Assembly: GCA_041398825.1 (NCBI GenBank)
Contig: JAWKTX010000021.1
Location: 1 to 64,000 of the forward strand
Reading direction: 5' to 3'
Source of the DNA: Planctomycetaceae bacterium
GTDB lineage: Bacteria; Planctomycetota; Planctomycetia; Planctomycetales; Planctomycetaceae
DNA length: 64,000 nucleotides
Shown here: piece after piece, positions 17,715 through 26,889 of the stretch
Layout: every line of letters starts with the position of its first letter
How positions within the stretch are numbered: the first letter of the stretch is position 1
Notes under the pieces: generated by a model
The model's database searches: none
What the model was told of the DNA's origin: nothing
The model's input: the letters and a program-made list of their open reading frames with translations, nothing else
Position numbers and translations under genes: made by a program

Positions 17715-18473
17715 TTATTGCACAGTACCGGGAATCTGATGAATCTGCTGAACCAGATAGGTCGCTCGCCCGCGCGAATCCAGTTGGGCAGAATCAATTT
17801 TCCCCTGCACCTGAATCACTGAACCGGGGGAGATTTGTGCCAACTGCTGCGGTTGCAGAATCAGCGTCAAATCTCCCTGAAACGTATCATCCGCGGCGGG
17901 ATTGTATTTCAGGCTCCAGGTACCGTTTTCGTCCTGCGACAATAATCCCTGCAGCCATCGGTACCCATTGACATCAAAACCGTACGAAACCGGACGCGAT
18001 ACCGTACTGGCCAGGACGAACTCCGGGCCAGAGTCCGCAGGGGTTTCGGAGCTGCCGGGAATGACCATCGCGCCAGGGCCACTCGGAAAGTTGTCATCGT
18101 AGAAGGAACCGCCGCCGCCGGCTGGATCTTTCGGCTTCGGCACAGGATCTTCGCCGAACATGTTGCCCCCCGAAGTGGAACCCGTTCCACCGGAAGGATT
18201 CGACCACGTATCCTTCGGGTCATCTTCGTACGTCGAAGTCGGGCTTCCGGGTGAGTAGGGAGGGGCATCTGATTGCGGCACGACCAGCGTACCCGGCGAA
18301 CCGTATGCCGGGGCTCCATACATCTGCGGAACCTGGTTTTGCGGGTACTGGTACTGTTGAGGATATTGGTAAGACGACGGACCGTACATGTAGCCGGAGC
18401 CCATCGGCTGCATACAGCCAGTAGCAGACACTAAAAGGCACGGCAGTGCCCAGTAGCCGTAAAATCTGGACAT
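17715..18473 (-). CDS. Lipoprotein with Tyr/Gln/Pro-rich linker
   Basis: 252 residues starting at MSRFYGYW. A lipobox (VSATGC) marks an exported lipoprotein with Cys near residue 20. Residues about 21-165 are low complexity (YQYPQQYQYPQN, Gly/Ser/Pro stretches). The last 90 residues look folded and beta-rich (SYGFDVNGYRWLQGLL ... GSVIQVQGKID), possibly an OB- or SH3-like domain. I do not recognise a family. The start at 18473 was chosen because the upstream extension to 18524 puts charged residues before the signal and lacks a ribosome site. Confidence 0.72.
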   Translation of the reverse strand: MSRFYGYWALPCLLVSATGCMQPMGSGYMYGPSSYQYPQQYQYPQNQVPQMYGAPAYGSPGTLVVPQSDAPPYSPGSPTSTYEDDPKDTWSNPSGGTGSTSGGNMFGEDPVPKPKDPAGGGGSFYDDNFPSGPGAMVIPGSSETPADSGPEFVLASTVSRPVSYGFDVNGYRWLQGLLSQDENGTWSLKYNPAADDTFQGDLTLILQPQQLAQISPGSVIQVQGKIDSAQLDSRGRATYLVQQIHQIPGTVQ

Positions 18474-18695
18474 CCTGAAACTTCCCTGTGGTAAACGCGC
18501 GGCGAGGAAGGATAGGCGACGCAAGACACCGCAGAGGCTGGGCGTAGAGACGTCGGCAGACGGGTAATCTGAGAAAGGTGAAAGGACGCCGACGCTCCAG
18601 GAACATCAGCCTTTTCTGCGACCAGCAATCACTGAGTCGCAGAATTCACCGGTGGTTTACCGAAACCCGCAAATTGTGTCCAGATGATTTTCGGA

Positions 18696-18950
18696 TCAGT
18701 CAACTCCGACGTTGTGCTCAATACTCCGAGCTTCGTCTGACATCCAGTTCTGCTTGAACCAGGGATCCGGATCCTTCTCTATACGCCTCCCCGTTCTGCC
18801 TATTTTCCCAACATTATCCCAGTCTTCGTTCAAGGCATCCATTGCGTCCTCATTGTCAAACTCGGCAGGCTGAGCAAGTCTGTCGATCAGGCAGCCAGTT
18901 GACGAAATTAGTAAACCTGCAACGATGCCAAGTCGAATGCTACGGAACAT
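18696..18950 (-). CDS. Small lipoprotein
   Basis: 84 residues starting at MFRSIRLGIV, with a lipobox (ISSTGC) at about residue 20, followed by an acidic, charged mature peptide (EFDNEDAMDALNEDWDN) with no recognised domain. The short length is natural for planctomycete envelope lipoproteins. The frame extends to 19043 but that part would precede the signal peptide. It is divergent from bshB1, with about 110 nt between starts, and about 220 nt upstream of another lipoprotein gene on the same strand. Function unknown. Confidence 0.65.
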   Translation of the reverse strand: MFRSIRLGIVAGLLISSTGCLIDRLAQPAEFDNEDAMDALNEDWDNVGKIGRTGRRIEKDPDPWFKQNWMSDEARSIEHNVGVD

Positions 18951-19060
18951 GACGCGAGTCCAGTTACTGGAACGGAGGCAGAATTCATGAAGCTTGCACC
19001 GGAAGTCTTCAGTATCTGTTCGTTTGCGCCCAGACGGAAACAACCAGCAGGAACGATTTC

Positions 19061-19756
19061 ATGACGTCTCTGGATATTTTGATCGTTGCGCCGCATCCCG
19101 ATGACGCGGAAATCAGCGTGGGTGGCCTGATTGCATCTTCCCGACGGCAGAATCTGCAGGTCGGTGTTCTGGAACTGACAAACGGCGAACCAACTCCCCA
19201 TGGAAGTCTGGAAATCAGGCGGGCTGAAACGGACGCAGCAACCCGGATTCTCGATATCCGGTGGCGTGAAAGCCTTGGCTTACCCAACCGCTCCCTGCAG
19301 CCAACGCTGGAAGCCCGTCGCAAGCTGGCTGAGGTATTTCGGCGAACCCGGCCCAGGACTATTCTGGCCCCGTACTGGCAGGACGCTCATCCGGATCATG
19401 TGGCAGCGAGTGCCCTATGTGATGACGCACGATTCTGGTCGAAACTCAGTCGTTCGGACATGGATGGTGAGCCCTACTGGCCACCAAAACTTCTTCATTA
19501 TTTCAGCATTCACCTTCGAATCCACCCTGCTCCTTCCGTCGTTATAGATATCTCGGAAGACATCGAATCCAAGATGCAGGCAGTGGAGTGCTATAAGAGT
19601 CAGCTGGTAACTGGACGTGACCAGACTTTCCCGACCGTCATCGACGATATTCGTGATCGAGCTCGATACTGGGGCTGGTCCATAGGAAAAGCTTACGGCG
19701 AACCGCTGATGAGCCGTGAATCCATCGGTATCGACGGATTGAATGTGCTCGTTTAA
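19061..19756 (+). CDS. bshB1: Bacillithiol biosynthesis deacetylase BshB1
   Basis: A 231-residue PIG-L/LmbE-family zinc deacetylase. It removes the acetyl group from N-acetylglucosaminyl-malate to give GlcN-malate, the second step in making the thiol bacillithiol. The zinc motif PHPDDAE (His12, Asp15) and the second ligand motif DAHPDH (His110, His113) are intact. The C-terminal YGEPLMSRESIGIDGL stretch is the BshB1 signature that separates it from MshB and general PIG-L enzymes. The length is normal. bshA and bshC are not in the window. AGGAACG precedes the ATG at a normal distance. It is the only plus-strand gene between 17.7 and 31.2 kb. Confidence 0.88.
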   Translation: MTSLDILIVAPHPDDAEISVGGLIASSRRQNLQVGVLELTNGEPTPHGSLEIRRAETDAATRILDIRWRESLGLPNRSLQPTLEARRKLAEVFRRTRPRTILAPYWQDAHPDHVAASALCDDARFWSKLSRSDMDGEPYWPPKLLHYFSIHLRIHPAPSVVIDISEDIESKMQAVECYKSQLVTGRDQTFPTVIDDIRDRARYWGWSIGKAYGEPLMSRESIGIDGLNVLV

Positions 19757-19789
19757 TCCAGGCCCGCTCTGTGTTAACTTAACCTAACA

Positions 19790-19882
19790 GTCTGTCGAAA
19801 AACGGGACTGGCTCAAGCAGGAGACCTTAAAACGCAACGGTTTCCAGTCGTCCTGCGTGCCTGTCCTGATTTTTCAACGGAC
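19790..19882. repeat. Long imperfect inverted repeat after bshB1
   Basis: Outer arms GTCTGTCGAAAAACGGGAC (19790-19808) and GTCCTGATTTTTCAACGGAC (19863-19882) pair with a few mismatches and G-U pairs. Inner arms GCAGGAGAC (19817-19825) and GTCGTCCTGC (19847-19856) also pair. It sits between convergent genes and could be a terminator or a dispersed REP/MITE-like element. Confidence 0.55.
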
Positions 19883-19890
19883 AATTAAGC

Positions 19891-20838
19891 CTAACGACGG
19901 CGACGACGAGGGCGCGGCCGAAACTCCGGTTCCACATCTTCAATGATTTCAACCTCATCGACGACCTCAACCTCATCGATGACATTGATCACTTCGACGT
20001 CTTCGACAAACTCAATCACCTCAACGTGTGGCACATCGTCTTCGCAAAGATCGACAACCTCGACATCGTCAATGACTTCGATCACATCGAAGGAATCAAC
20101 AACCTCAACTTCATCGACAAGCTGGATCTCGTCACTGACAGACTCTGCGGCGATGATTTCGACATCATCCAGTTCATGCACATCGTCTGCAATCTGAACG
20201 TCGTCCACGACGAGGATCTCGTCACCTGCCGGAATAACGCCAGCATCATCAACCTCGGCAAGCATATGATCCGGGAACACATAGCCTGACCCGGGGTGTT
20301 GCGCCACAATCGCGTCCGGATCTTCGAACCGGCGAGCGTCGTCAAGCTCTATGACCTCGTCAACGACTTCGACGGCAACCTCGACGTCGTCAACGATTTC
20401 AACAACGTCAACATCAACAGAACAAATGTCGTCTTCGTCAACAATTTCGATGACATCGTCATTTGGTGAAGCTGTCACTGTCTCATCGACAAACGCAGGC
20501 ATTTTTCTGCCAGCGACTTCACCTTTGCGTGGACCCTTCGCAGCTGGCTGAACGTTCTCGTAAAACTGAAACTGAACGTCTCCAATGGCAACACGCATGC
20601 CGTTCGTCAATTGGTGCTCTCGTTCAACTCGAGCACCATCAACCCAGACTCCGTTCATGCTGCCGAGATCACGAATAAAGAACAGGTGATTCACCTGAAC
20701 CAGAGCGCAGTGCATGCGAGAGATTTTCGAACTGAAATCCAGAACAGAGTCACATTCCGGGCTGCGTCCAATGACAACAACGGCACGATCAATCGGTATC
20801 TGTCGCCCTTGATTCAGAGGGTGAAGCAATGCAACCAT
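19891..20838 (-). CDS. FHA-domain protein with long acidic Val/Asp/Glu tail
   Basis: A 315-residue protein. Residues about 1-95 are a forkhead-associated phosphothreonine-binding domain: VIGRSPECD (Arg25, Ser27), SRMHC, and GSMNGVWVDG. No kinase or membrane domain is attached. From about residue 110 to 305 the protein is low complexity, almost only V, D, E and I, in units such as EVVDEVEIIEDVE, and it ends with a basic RPRPRRRRR cap. The tail has no signal peptide before it, so the protein is probably cytoplasmic and binds a phosphorylated partner through FHA. The tail DNA is made of GACGTC/GATGAC-like repeats. Role of the tail unknown. Confidence 0.85.
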   Translation of the reverse strand: MVALLHPLNQGRQIPIDRAVVVIGRSPECDSVLDFSSKISRMHCALVQVNHLFFIRDLGSMNGVWVDGARVEREHQLTNGMRVAIGDVQFQFYENVQPAAKGPRKGEVAGRKMPAFVDETVTASPNDDVIEIVDEDDICSVDVDVVEIVDDVEVAVEVVDEVIELDDARRFEDPDAIVAQHPGSGYVFPDHMLAEVDDAGVIPAGDEILVVDDVQIADDVHELDDVEIIAAESVSDEIQLVDEVEVVDSFDVIEVIDDVEVVDLCEDDVPHVEVIEFVEDVEVINVIDEVEVVDEVEIIEDVEPEFRPRPRRRRR

Positions 20839-21022
20839 GTCGAGCAGTCTGCAGCGAAAGTAATGAAAAGAAATGACCTCAACTGGGGCGATTCTGCCGA
20901 CTTCAAAGTATCAGTGCCACTGAAATTGAGCCACAACAGCAGGAAATCGGCGAAACGCAGTATCAGGTGAGGCGGATTTCGGCGCGTGGCCAGCCACGTT
21001 TCCAATATCAGACCGGCAACTT

Positions 21023-22489
21023 CTACATCGCCCGGTACTCCGGCCCACCCAGAAGAACTTTTCCCGAGACGGACCGGTTTGGTACAAACAGAACAACGTA
21101 GGTGTTACGACCATTCTGAATGTTCACGGGGATTCTGAGTGGATCCCTTTGCCCGGCGGTGCGAATGCAGACTTCACTATCACCTTCCGGCAACTGTGTA
21201 CGGGCAACTTCAATTCTGGCTGGAAGAAGGCGCCAGGATCGAAGGTCCGGACGCTCCATTGCTTCCCAGATGACGCCTCCAATATTCACGGCCAGATCGA
21301 CAAGGCTGTTGCGTGTCACATCCTGAGATTCCTTGACCGCATAGACCGCACCCTTCTTCACTATTCGGCGAGCAATCGCCCGGGCAATTTCCTGATCACG
21401 GTGTGTGCGATAACTGTCCACGGCCGCCTGATTGAGATCCACAAGCGTCAAAAACGTCAAAGGGATGCCTTGCGACGGGAGGTGGTGCCCGGCGGTTTGA
21501 ACATTTCCCGTGAGGAATCCAGCGGGTGGTGTGTCCGCGCTGACAACGGGATGACCAATCTGAACGGGAGCAATGGTAGGAGGAAGACTATGTTTGCCTG
21601 TCGCACTCAGAATCCGATCGGCCAGCAATAATGCTGTCGAAGTCGGTTCAGCGGACTCGCTTTTCCATTCAGGTGCCTGACCGACCATTGCAATGACATG
21701 AACAGCTCCCCACCCGGCTGGGCATTGCATTCCGAAGCCACCCGAATCAGCAACAGCATCGCGATCTGCAAATTCTTTGTTCCAGACGCCGACTTGATTT
21801 CGGGCCGTTTCGGCTAAGTCCTGTCGAAGAATGCTCTCTGACATCACAGCGGTTGTCAGATACGCAGCCATCGCCAGTGGCTGCAGAGAAGCGCTGGATG
21901 TGAGAGAATCAACACCGCCCGTTCCGTGCAGTGTTTCATGGCTTGCCACACGGACAACGCTGGATTCATCGCCCGGCGTACTTTGGTTTCCAGCAGCCTT
22001 TTGAGAGGCTGCGACCAGTGTTTTCAATTCATCGTTGCATCTTTTTGTAACCTGAGTCGCGTATGCAAACGAATCCGTGCCATTACTGACAAGGCTGCTC
22101 AGCAACAGAATGTTGTCCACCATCAGCCGCTCGTAGTCTCTTCCGGACCATGCAATTGCATTTTCATCGCTCAGGAATGCAGTCACCTGCTCGCCGGCAT
22201 CTTTTTGCGTGAGGTAGTCCAGCTTGAGCCGCACTTCGCGGAGGGCACTCTCACATTCCTGAGCATCGCCATCAGCCAATGCGACGATGGCATGATCAAG
22301 AGTCAGCAGTTCCTTTTCGGCTCCACGAGATTCCAGAGACCTCGTGAGTTGCTCGCGGGAGTCAGCAAGCTGACCTGCTTCGAAGTAATGTACCGCAGCC
22401 AGGTGGGATTTCTGCCATGAATGGCAACCGGTCAACAGAATGCAGTTCAACACACAGGAGACACGAAACAACTTTGCGATGGAATTCAT
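21023..22489 (-). CDS. COG3014-like lipoprotein (LpoB partner)
   Basis: About 488 residues from MNSIAKLFRV (the frame can start at 22531). A lipobox (ILLTGC) gives an exported lipoprotein. The mature N-terminal half is helical and TPR-like, with the family pattern YFEAGQLADSREQL and WSGRDYERLMVDNILLLSSL, as in COG3014 proteins. In other bacteria this family is found beside penicillin-binding-protein activators of the LpoB type, which is also the case here: an LpoB-like gene lies about 130 nt upstream on the same strand. The C-terminal half is globular with a beta-rich end. I infer a role in outer-membrane-controlled cell wall synthesis; the exact biochemical function of the family is not known. 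Confidence 0.7.
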   Translation of the reverse strand: MNSIAKLFRVSCVLNCILLTGCHSWQKSHLAAVHYFEAGQLADSREQLTRSLESRGAEKELLTLDHAIVALADGDAQECESALREVRLKLDYLTQKDAGEQVTAFLSDENAIAWSGRDYERLMVDNILLLSSLVSNGTDSFAYATQVTKRCNDELKTLVAASQKAAGNQSTPGDESSVVRVASHETLHGTGGVDSLTSSASLQPLAMAAYLTTAVMSESILRQDLAETARNQVGVWNKEFADRDAVADSGGFGMQCPAGWGAVHVIAMVGQAPEWKSESAEPTSTALLLADRILSATGKHSLPPTIAPVQIGHPVVSADTPPAGFLTGNVQTAGHHLPSQGIPLTFLTLVDLNQAAVDSYRTHRDQEIARAIARRIVKKGAVYAVKESQDVTRNSLVDLAVNIGGVIWEAMERPDLRSWRLLPARIEVARTQLPEGDSEVCIRTAGQRDPLRIPVNIQNGRNTYVVLFVPNRSVSGKVLLGGPEYRAM

Positions 22490-22618
22490 ACCCCGCATGC
22501 TTCGCGATTGCAGTGACTGGTCATTCTTCATGAGTCACGACCAAACAACACCCCCTGTGAATGCACAGGCGAATTCATTTCCGGAGGGCACATTCAACCA
22601 GAACTGCCCTGAAGCAAT

Positions 22619-23287
22619 TTAGTAGTGCTTGATCTTACCCAGAAGTGATTTGTGGTAACCCTTCCGCAATTCAGCAGATTCCTTGATTGATTCACCTGTG
22701 TGGATATTCAGCAGATCCAGCGTCAATGTGTAGTTTCGCTGATAGTCACCGTTGCTGTTCGTTGTGCCTGAGGTAATGGTCGCAAACAACAGATAGTCGA
22801 ACGGCTGATCCACACGTTCAAGAGCCGCCTGCAGCTCTCGCTGTCGCTCCGGCAGAAAAAGAACTTCCGGACGACAGCGACATTCACCCATCGCTGCTTC
22901 AACATAACGGCGGCTGATCATCCGAAACTGGTCGTGACTGCTGACCTGCGAATCAATCTGCTGGTAGATCTGTTCACGAAAATCGCCGATTTCTTCGCCA
23001 CTCTTGTTCTCAACACCAACAAAGCAGACCGTCCGTTTTGGGCAGGCATCATTGCCCGCAATCGTCAGATGCGACGCTTGATGAATCGTCGACATGGACC
23101 GACCCATCAGTCGAGCCACAGATTGCTCCACCAGTGGCTTCCATGTCTCCGCGCCGGCAGTATGGCTACCAACCATGTCCTTATCATCGGAGTCGAGAAC
23201 ATGGGCATGCTGAGTATTTCGGCAGCCGGTAATTGCAAGGGAAAGCCCCAGCAGAAGATTGAGACCAGACATCCGAGTGAACAGCAT
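22619..23287 (-). CDS. LpoB-like penicillin-binding protein activator lipoprotein
   Basis: A 222-residue lipoprotein with signal peptide and lipobox (AITGC). The mature domain carries the LpoB/COG3417 pattern: VCFVGVENKSGEEIGDFREQ, a conserved helix ending in DQFRMISRRYVEAA, and the strand DYLLFATITSG. LpoB in Gammaproteobacteria reaches from the outer membrane to stimulate PBP1b. A clear homologue in a planctomycete suggests a similar regulation of peptidoglycan synthesis in this phylum. It is followed by the COG3014-like gene, the usual partner, probably in one operon. Confidence 0.75.
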   Translation of the reverse strand: MLFTRMSGLNLLLGLSLAITGCRNTQHAHVLDSDDKDMVGSHTAGAETWKPLVEQSVARLMGRSMSTIHQASHLTIAGNDACPKRTVCFVGVENKSGEEIGDFREQIYQQIDSQVSSHDQFRMISRRYVEAAMGECRCRPEVLFLPERQRELQAALERVDQPFDYLLFATITSGTTNSNGDYQRNYTLTLDLLNIHTGESIKESAELRKGYHKSLLGKIKHY

Positions 23288-23503
23288 GGCTCACGAGACT
23301 CCATTCAATTTTGGCCCTGGCAGAAGCAATGGCTCCTGAATTTTCGGCGAAGGATAAGTCAATGCCCCGATTTCGACCAAGGGCAACAGCCGCCATCAAT
23401 TCAGACTGCTGTTGTTCAGCGATTTCGTAGTTCTGGAAATCGGCAGAACCTGCGCGGATGTCGATTTCTCCGGACTCATTTCTCTGTGGACTTATCTGTC
23501 AGC

Positions 23504-24796
23504 TTAAAACGCTTCGACCTCCGGAATTGTGCCGTCGAAGGAAGAGATCTGCGGAGAACTCAGCGCGTTTGACGCAGAAACAGACCTGGCTGGAACCGGC
23601 GAAGCCTGTGTGAAGACGGGATCCGGCGTTGGCGAGAGGCCTCCTGCGGCAGCCGGAGCGGGTTTCGGAGTTGGGGTGGGGCCGTTGTCATTTACTTTGA
23701 TGCTGCCTGGTACAACCGACCATCCCTGTTGCAGGAGTGGATCAGATTGAATCACAGAGTGCACCGACGGCATTTGCCCAACAATGGTTGGCGATCCTGC
23801 AGGACTTCCGGAAACATTCGGAACTGATGCTGACAATGAAGCCTGTTGCACGGGGTTCCCCGCGACCGACATGCCAGATGCCGGGATTGCCGAAGTCATA
23901 GACAGCATCGTTGGCGTTTGCTGCAGAGCACCTTCGCTGATCGCTTGCGGCGACATCATCGCCATCTGGTCAGTTACGTAAGGAGACTGGGCGACCTGCG
24001 AAGGCATTCGCTGCATTTGTGCAACTTGCTGCTGGAACTGCATCTGCGCAATTTGCTGACCCGTACTGGGTGGCCCGAAAACTGTCTGTTGCCGCGGCAT
24101 CTGGTACGGATGGACACCGCGGGCCATCGCTGTGGATGCGACTGCATGGTTTGGTCCTGCTGACTGAGCGGCCATTGCCATTCTTGAATGGACATCGGGC
24201 TGATTCCAGTCCGCTCGAAGTGACTGCTGATACATCGCAATCGCCTGATCGGGACGTCCTGCATCCTGATAATACTGCCCCAGGTGAGCAAGCGCAGTCG
24301 GGTGGGCTGGATTCACCTGAAGTGCCCGTTGAAGTGACTGGGCTGCTGCGTCCTGTTGCCCCATTTCCCGCTGCAACCAGGCAAGTTCAACGTGCGATTC
24401 AGGAACATAAGGTTGAGTCGCCGCCCAGGTCTGCAGCAGTCCAACCGCCTCCTGTCCACGACCGGTTGATGCCAGCATTTCTGCCATTCCGTGATAGGCT
24501 GGCTGGTGCGATGGTGAGATCGTCAGCGCCTGGCGATAGAGCTGTTCCGCACCGACGGTGTCCCCCATCTTCCAGCGGGCCTTCGCCAGGTTCGCCATGT
24601 AATCGGGGTTCGTCGGATCGTTGTACAGAGCCTGCTGGAACTCGGAGGCAGCAGCCTGATAATTGCCTTGTTCGTAGTAGCTTTGACCAGACGAATTCAC
24701 CACGTAGCCATTCATGGAATAACAGCCGGCGAACGTCACTGAGCCGAGAAGGATCGCCATTTGGCGAGTCAGCTTTCGCAATACGTGCAGACGCAT
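23504..24796 (-). CDS. TPR lipoprotein with Gln/Met/Pro-rich tail
   Basis: 430 residues with a lipobox (TFAGC, Cys at about 25), five consecutive TPR repeats (about residues 38-210, e.g. YYEQGNYQAAASEFQQALYNDP) and a disordered tail rich in Gln, Met, Pro and Ser to the end. TPR lipoproteins of this kind act as scaffolds in pilus and secretion systems (PilF/TadD-like). It lies in a minus-strand series with a second TPR lipoprotein, an OmpA-like lipoprotein and a CpaC-type secretin. That context supports a TadD-like assembly role, but this is inference. No strong ribosome site precedes ATG 24796; MAILLGSVTF at 24760 is an alternative start. Confidence 0.78.
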   Translation of the reverse strand: MRLHVLRKLTRQMAILLGSVTFAGCYSMNGYVVNSSGQSYYEQGNYQAAASEFQQALYNDPTNPDYMANLAKARWKMGDTVGAEQLYRQALTISPSHQPAYHGMAEMLASTGRGQEAVGLLQTWAATQPYVPESHVELAWLQREMGQQDAAAQSLQRALQVNPAHPTALAHLGQYYQDAGRPDQAIAMYQQSLRADWNQPDVHSRMAMAAQSAGPNHAVASTAMARGVHPYQMPRQQTVFGPPSTGQQIAQMQFQQQVAQMQRMPSQVAQSPYVTDQMAMMSPQAISEGALQQTPTMLSMTSAIPASGMSVAGNPVQQASLSASVPNVSGSPAGSPTIVGQMPSVHSVIQSDPLLQQGWSVVPGSIKVNDNGPTPTPKPAPAAAGGLSPTPDPVFTQASPVPARSVSASNALSSPQISSFDGTIPEVEAF

Positions 24797-25029
24797 GGGG
24801 CGAGGCTTTCAGGAGATGAGCAATTGATTGCGGAGAGCATGAGAAGTGAGAGAGGGTGCTTCCGCAGGAGGGAGAGTTGAAAGATACGGCCGCTGAACTT
24901 TCACGGCAATGGCGAACCTGCAGTGAAAAGGGATGAAGTTTTCTGACGAAATCAGTTGGCGACCGATGGACCGGCAGATCTCGCCAGTGTGAAGTCGACA
25001 CCTGAGCGCGAAAAGCGACAGCAGGTTCC

Positions 25030-26889
25030 TCAGTACTGCGCCTGAACTGGCTGAACAGAACTTGTCGCTGGATCGTACTGTTGAAGGCTTTGGTTATACT
25101 GGGATTCCAGCTGTTGAAGCTGCTGATCGTAGGCCGCAAGAGGGTTAGGGGCGACAACAGGTTGACTGTTGGCGCCAGCAGTCGTTGTCGCATACTGCAG
25201 TTGCATTTCGTTCTGCCACTGTTGCGCTGGCAACGTGCTGGCTGGCTGCGAAAACATGGCACCATTTCGAGTCACTGATGGCTGAACTACGAAATTCTGA
25301 GCAACTGGATTCTGCCCGACGGGATTCGGAGTGCCGATCATTCCGTTCGGCATGAACTGGCCACCTCCGCCCAATGAAGGACTGGAAGGTGCAGGATAAG
25401 TCTGGCCTGTTTCGGAAGGCATCCCTGAAACTGTAGTCTGCATGGATTCAGGATTGGGTTGATTCACAGGGAACAATGCTCCCGGTGCTGCATTCAGACC
25501 TGCGAGTAAAGGATTTGAGCCTGCATGTATCGGTACCACAGTGCCAGTCGCCTGAATTAACGGGTTTTGACTTCCGCTTGGCGATTCGCCTGTGTTTGGG
25601 ATAGCGGCTGTATTCGGAATGGCAGAAGGGGTGGTTGGATTTCCAGCGACGATTCCGGCACCGGGACTCTGCGAGAGACTTGCCTGAAAGGCAGGAACAG
25701 GACCTGCCGCGGACGAATTTGCCATAAACCCTTCGCCCCCCATTGATGGCTGACCATAGACTGTGGCCGGCATGACGATCGGCGCCTGTGCGGTTTGAAC
25801 GTTCACAGATTGCATGGCGTTGCTGGCTTGAACGGCGTCCGCCGCCTGGGCCGACTGCGGCCATCCAGCGGGTTGCATCATCTGCGAATTTGAAGCCACT
25901 GCCTGATGGACCATTGGCGTCGGTATTGTGTTTGCGCGGTCGACGTCCTGTTGTGTCAAAGCAGCAGGAACGGCCCCCGACAGTGAATTCTGATAGCCCG
26001 GTTGGGAAGTTTGCCCCGCCACCCATGGATTGACGGCCGTTGAGGCAAGGTGACTGGCCGGTGGAGCCGAACGACGACGACGCTCTGCTTCTGCTTCCAG
26101 TCTCTTTTGCTCTGCCAGTGCCCTCACCTGCTCAAAACTTGCCCCCTGAGGAACCGAAGTATTTGCGATGCCGCTGGGTGAACTATCCCCATATACCGGC
26201 TGAGATAAAGTCGGGCTGGTCGCCACCTGCAGCTGTGATTCCAGTCTTTGCATCTGCATTGCAACCTGATTTGCCGGGTGGAGTTTCTTCAATTGCTCTT
26301 CAGCAGCAGAACGGTCGCCCTGCCTCAGCGCAAGCATAGCCAGGTTTTCCTGAGCCTTTTCATGTTGGGGGTTCTGCTCAACGGCTCGAGTCAAATAGCT
26401 GGACGCTTCGTGGAATCGATTCTGAAGCAAATACGAATAACCAAGATCATTCAGCAAACCGGCGTCCTGTGGACGGGAGCGGAGCGCTTGTTTGTAATGA
26501 TATTCTGCGTCTGACCAATTCTGCCTGAGGTCGGCAATCATGGCGATTCCATGATGCGCCGTGGCATTCGACGGATCGCTGTCAAGAACGGACTGAAACG
26601 CATTTGAAGCGTCATCCAGTCGGTCCTGCTGGATTGCCTGAATTCCCGATGCCACAAGTTCGTCAATTCTCGCCCTCGAAGCAGGCGCGGGTGTACTCAG
26701 CGCAGCATCCTCACGGGAATCCAGCGAAGCAGTGGGAACGACAGACTCAGGCGTCGGTTCTGTTGCATAGTCGTAGGCACGCGTATTCGAACCGAATGGC
26801 AGCCATGCGAATGAGTTTTGGCTGGCAGTCTGGCATCCCGAGAGACCCAGGATGACAAACAGGCACAACCAGCGAGATGATTCTGGCAT
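25030..26889 (-). CDS. TPR lipoprotein with long Pro/Gln/Asn-rich tail
   Basis: 619 residues from MPESSRWL, chosen because GGAAG lies 6 nt upstream and the signal peptide with lipobox (LGLSGC) starts there. TPR repeats span about residues 65-200 (DDASNAFQSVLDSDPSNA, DAEYHYKQALRSRP). A charged coiled segment (EQKRLEAEAERRRR) follows near residue 265. The remaining 350 residues are disordered and rich in Pro, Gln, Ala, Asn and Met. Architecture and tail composition match the 430-residue TPR lipoprotein next to it, so the two are likely paralogues. A TadD/PilF-like scaffold role is inferred from context. Confidence 0.78.
   Translation of the reverse strand: MPESSRWLCLFVILGLSGCQTASQNSFAWLPFGSNTRAYDYATEPTPESVVPTASLDSREDAALSTPAPASRARIDELVASGIQAIQQDRLDDASNAFQSVLDSDPSNATAHHGIAMIADLRQNWSDAEYHYKQALRSRPQDAGLLNDLGYSYLLQNRFHEASSYLTRAVEQNPQHEKAQENLAMLALRQGDRSAAEEQLKKLHPANQVAMQMQRLESQLQVATSPTLSQPVYGDSSPSGIANTSVPQGASFEQVRALAEQKRLEAEAERRRRSAPPASHLASTAVNPWVAGQTSQPGYQNSLSGAVPAALTQQDVDRANTIPTPMVHQAVASNSQMMQPAGWPQSAQAADAVQASNAMQSVNVQTAQAPIVMPATVYGQPSMGGEGFMANSSAAGPVPAFQASLSQSPGAGIVAGNPTTPSAIPNTAAIPNTGESPSGSQNPLIQATGTVVPIHAGSNPLLAGLNAAPGALFPVNQPNPESMQTTVSGMPSETGQTYPAPSSPSLGGGGQFMPNGMIGTPNPVGQNPVAQNFVVQPSVTRNGAMFSQPASTLPAQQWQNEMQLQYATTTAGANSQPVVAPNPLAAYDQQLQQLESQYNQSLQQYDPATSSVQPVQAQY

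Noticed and set aside
19943..20551. Ser/Thr-rich and Asp/Asn-rich frames opposite the FHA acidic tail
   Set aside because: Shadows of the GAC/GTC repeats; no start signals.
24019..25265. Long frames in both directions over the TPR lipoprotein genes
   Set aside because: Shadow frames; TPR pattern and lipobox fix the correct frame on the minus strand.
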